Assembly (NCBI GenBank): GCA_012295275.1
Contig: CM022672.1
Location: forward strand, 15,463,125-15,527,124
Source of the DNA: Chrysomallon squamiferum
Lineage: Eukaryota > Mollusca > Gastropoda > Neomphalida > Peltospiridae
DNA length: 64,000 nt
Reading direction: 5' to 3'
Shown: positions 61,937 through 64,000 of the stretch, piece after piece
Numbering within the stretch: position 1 is the first letter of the stretch
How the letters are laid out: every line of letters starts with the position of its first letter
Notes under the pieces: generated by a model
Database searches by the model: none
What the model saw: the letters and a program-made list of their open reading frames with translations, nothing else
Told to the model about the DNA's origin: nothing
Position numbers and translations under genes: made by a program

Positions 61937-64000
61937 TTGCTTACACTGAATCAAATCAATTCCAATAACTCCACAGAACAAATAACAGAACTGATCAAAT
62001 TGTCATTAGTCAATGTAAACAAATCTATCAAAGAAAGAAGTATTTACTGACATAAAGTTCACCTTTATTTTCAATCCAATCTATAATCGCTAACAGAACA
62101 TTAAGCTGTTTTCTAAATACTGACTGTATTTATATTTAGACTTCTCTAGAAATAGTACATGTTGTTTATATTACATGCACTTAATTTACACAAGCTGGAA
62201 TTTTTCACAGATAAAATTCTTGTTTAAACACAATAAAAAAAAAAAATGACATGAATATTGAAAGCTTTTTAATGATTCATTTATTGCAGTATTTTTGTCC
62301 AGTTCATTTCAGATCTGTAGAATCTAATTTTTAAAAATATTGTATCATATGTAAAACGTGTGTATGTGAGTGTGTGTGTCTGTGTATCTGTGTGTATGAA
62401 AATTAAAGAAAGAGTTAAAAATTAAACCTAAATTAACCGATAATTATTTATTTCCCTCCACAAAAAAAAAAAAAAAAAATAAAAAAAGAAACAAAACAAA
62501 ATAAAAATAAAAATAAAACCATAGATGTGAATTATGTTTCTAAATATATTAAATATTTTTGTTGCTAAATAACTTTATCCTTTTTAACACATTTATAATG
62601 AAAAATAATTAAATCAATAAATGAATAATAAATTAATTTTTAAATTAAAAAATTATCACAAAATTTAATTTATAAAGTTTAAAACAGAAATGTCATTTAA
62701 AAATGATAATATATAAAATTAACTAAACTGAAAGATTAAATAAATTCCTAAATAAAAAGAAAGAAAATTAAACAGAAAAGTAAAATTCTCCACTGTAACC
62801 CACGAAATTAAAGCAGTATGAAATTTCAGACTGTAATCACAGGTATATCCTTTACAGTGACATATGTAGAATATAAAAGTTTTAAAAAGTGATCTTCATA
62901 TAAAACTTAAAAATAAAGAGTATCTTTGATGTTAAGAATAAGCAGCCTATTTATTGTTTAATTTATTTTTTACATACAATCAGATATTTCTCTTTTAACA
63001 ATGTTATTTTACATATAAAAATATATTTAAAAGAAAAACCCTGACAGGCTGAGTAAATTATTTTTAAATTTCTGTACCCATTATGACAGTTATGGATTTT
63101 TAAAGTAAATACATAAATTAACGAATGAACTTTTGGACAAAAATTTAAAAAAAGCTCAAGTCAACTCTAAATGCATGTGTCACTTTAAATCTATACCCAC
63201 TGACTACAGTCAACAAAATAAAATACTTTTTTATCATCACTCTCTGTACTGCAGGTAAGTATGAACTTTGAAAAACAAAGTAATTTCTTTTTTAACATCC
63301 ATGCTTCTCCAAACACTAGTTTTTAGCCATATGAAACTGGGTTATTTTTATTTTTTATTTTCATAGCTTGTATATGATCACCATCTTAAAACGAAGAGAT
63401 GGCAAGGTTTAGAAGACTTATTTATATTTTCGTACAAATAAAAACAAAACTATAGTTTTAAAAGCAAAATAAGCCAATTTTATTTTTAATTATTCAATGT
63501 TAACTCGATTATTTTAAGCTGCTGATATTTTTGTTTCTTTGCTTGTGTATATGTATGTGTGTGTGTGTGTGTGTATGTGTGTGTGTGCGTGCGCGTGTAT
63601 GTGCATGTGTGTGCCCAAGTATGTAAGTGTATGTAGCATTGTTTTGGGGAGGAGGCCTTTTGTTTCTCTTTCTATTCCATTTTTCTTTTCAAAACTGATA
63701 TAAATTTTTAAAAATCATAAAAAAAATGAAAATGTATGAATAGATTAAAAAATTCACATCAGAGAAACATTATGCTATCGTGCGTCCATCCAGATAAATA
63801 GTAAAATTGTGCCCAAGAAAGGAAATTCAGCTAATTTTAATTCGAATGTTAAAATATGCTCATTTGTTTATGAGAAATAACTTTCCTGTCAATGTTAAAA
63901 TTCAAGTTATCTTCTTGAGGACAGATCTGACTTTGCAATGACCGTTTAAATTTGATTGTTCGGAGCTTATCTGACTTAACCCAGATAGTTCACTTTTGAC
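60616..64000. other. MGAT2 intron or upstream AT-rich DNA
   Basis: No coding exon visible on either strand. Contains (GT)n near 60850-60915, a long (AAT)n run at 61864-61936 and a (GT)n-rich patch at 63545-63620. I looked for the preceding MGAT2 exon and did not find one. Confidence 0.5.
61864..61936. repeat. (AAT)n microsatellite
   Basis: About 23 AAT units preceded by an AGA-rich run. Confidence 0.95.

Noticed and set aside
61802..62050. Asn-rich and Arg-rich open frame
   Set aside because: Translation of AAT and AGA microsatellites; no splice sites or homology.
1..64000. CRISPR arrays, bacterial operons, ribosome binding sites
   Set aside because: The window is spliced eukaryotic DNA; the tandem arrays have no spacer structure.

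Overview
The window looks like nuclear DNA of an animal. It is very AT-rich, crowded with microsatellites ((ATT)n, (CA)n, (TA)n, long poly-T), and carries seven genes split into short exons by long AT-rich introns. The protein matches are all metazoan (ABIN/TNIP2, Trabid, MGAT2, SPEF1). Small mariner/pogo-type DNA transposon relics are present. Taken together this suggests a lophotrochozoan, most likely a mollusc and possibly a cephalopod. The phylum-level call is an inference from genome style and protein similarity, not something I could test.

Layout, left to right: (1) minus strand, 1253-4322, an ADISSP/C20orf27 homologue, 3' end cut off by the window edge; (2) plus strand, 6706-11877, a TNIP2/ABIN-2-like coiled-coil protein with a UBAN ubiquitin-binding segment and a C-terminal zinc finger; (3) and (4) plus strand, 13652-20543 and 23618-27914, two tandem SPEF1 (CLAMP) paralogues, each with duplicated-exon architecture; (5) minus strand, 30548-34600, a secreted PEBP-family protein; (6) plus strand, 36409-42212, ZRANB1 (Trabid), a deubiquitinase, with an apparent 1-base frameshift in its last exon; (7) minus strand, 59492-60392, the last two exons of MGAT2, whose 5' part lies beyond the right edge. 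The 17 kb between ZRANB1 and MGAT2 holds no gene I can recognise, only UTR-like AT-rich DNA, a truncated Tigger/pogo fragment and a large array of about 31-bp repeats. All exon joins reported for the genes were checked for phase by hand.

The genes are not an operon and show no single shared pathway. TNIP2 and ZRANB1 are both ubiquitin-signalling proteins. The SPEF1 pair serves cilia and flagella. MGAT2 is a Golgi glycosyltransferase.

The most interesting signals are exon-level: (a) SPEF1-B has two alternative copies of exon 2, both exactly 112 bp and the same phase, so they can only be used one at a time; (b) SPEF1-A has two alternative coiled-coil terminal exons, and its exon 5 has a poor donor followed at once by a stop; (c) the intron before the last ZRANB1 exon has filled with a 61-bp tandem repeat that copies the real splice acceptor and the first codons of the exon, giving a row of decoy acceptors; (d) the same ZRANB1 exon is out of frame by one base. 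The ADISSP-SPEF1 linkage also seems to match their adjacency in human 20p13.
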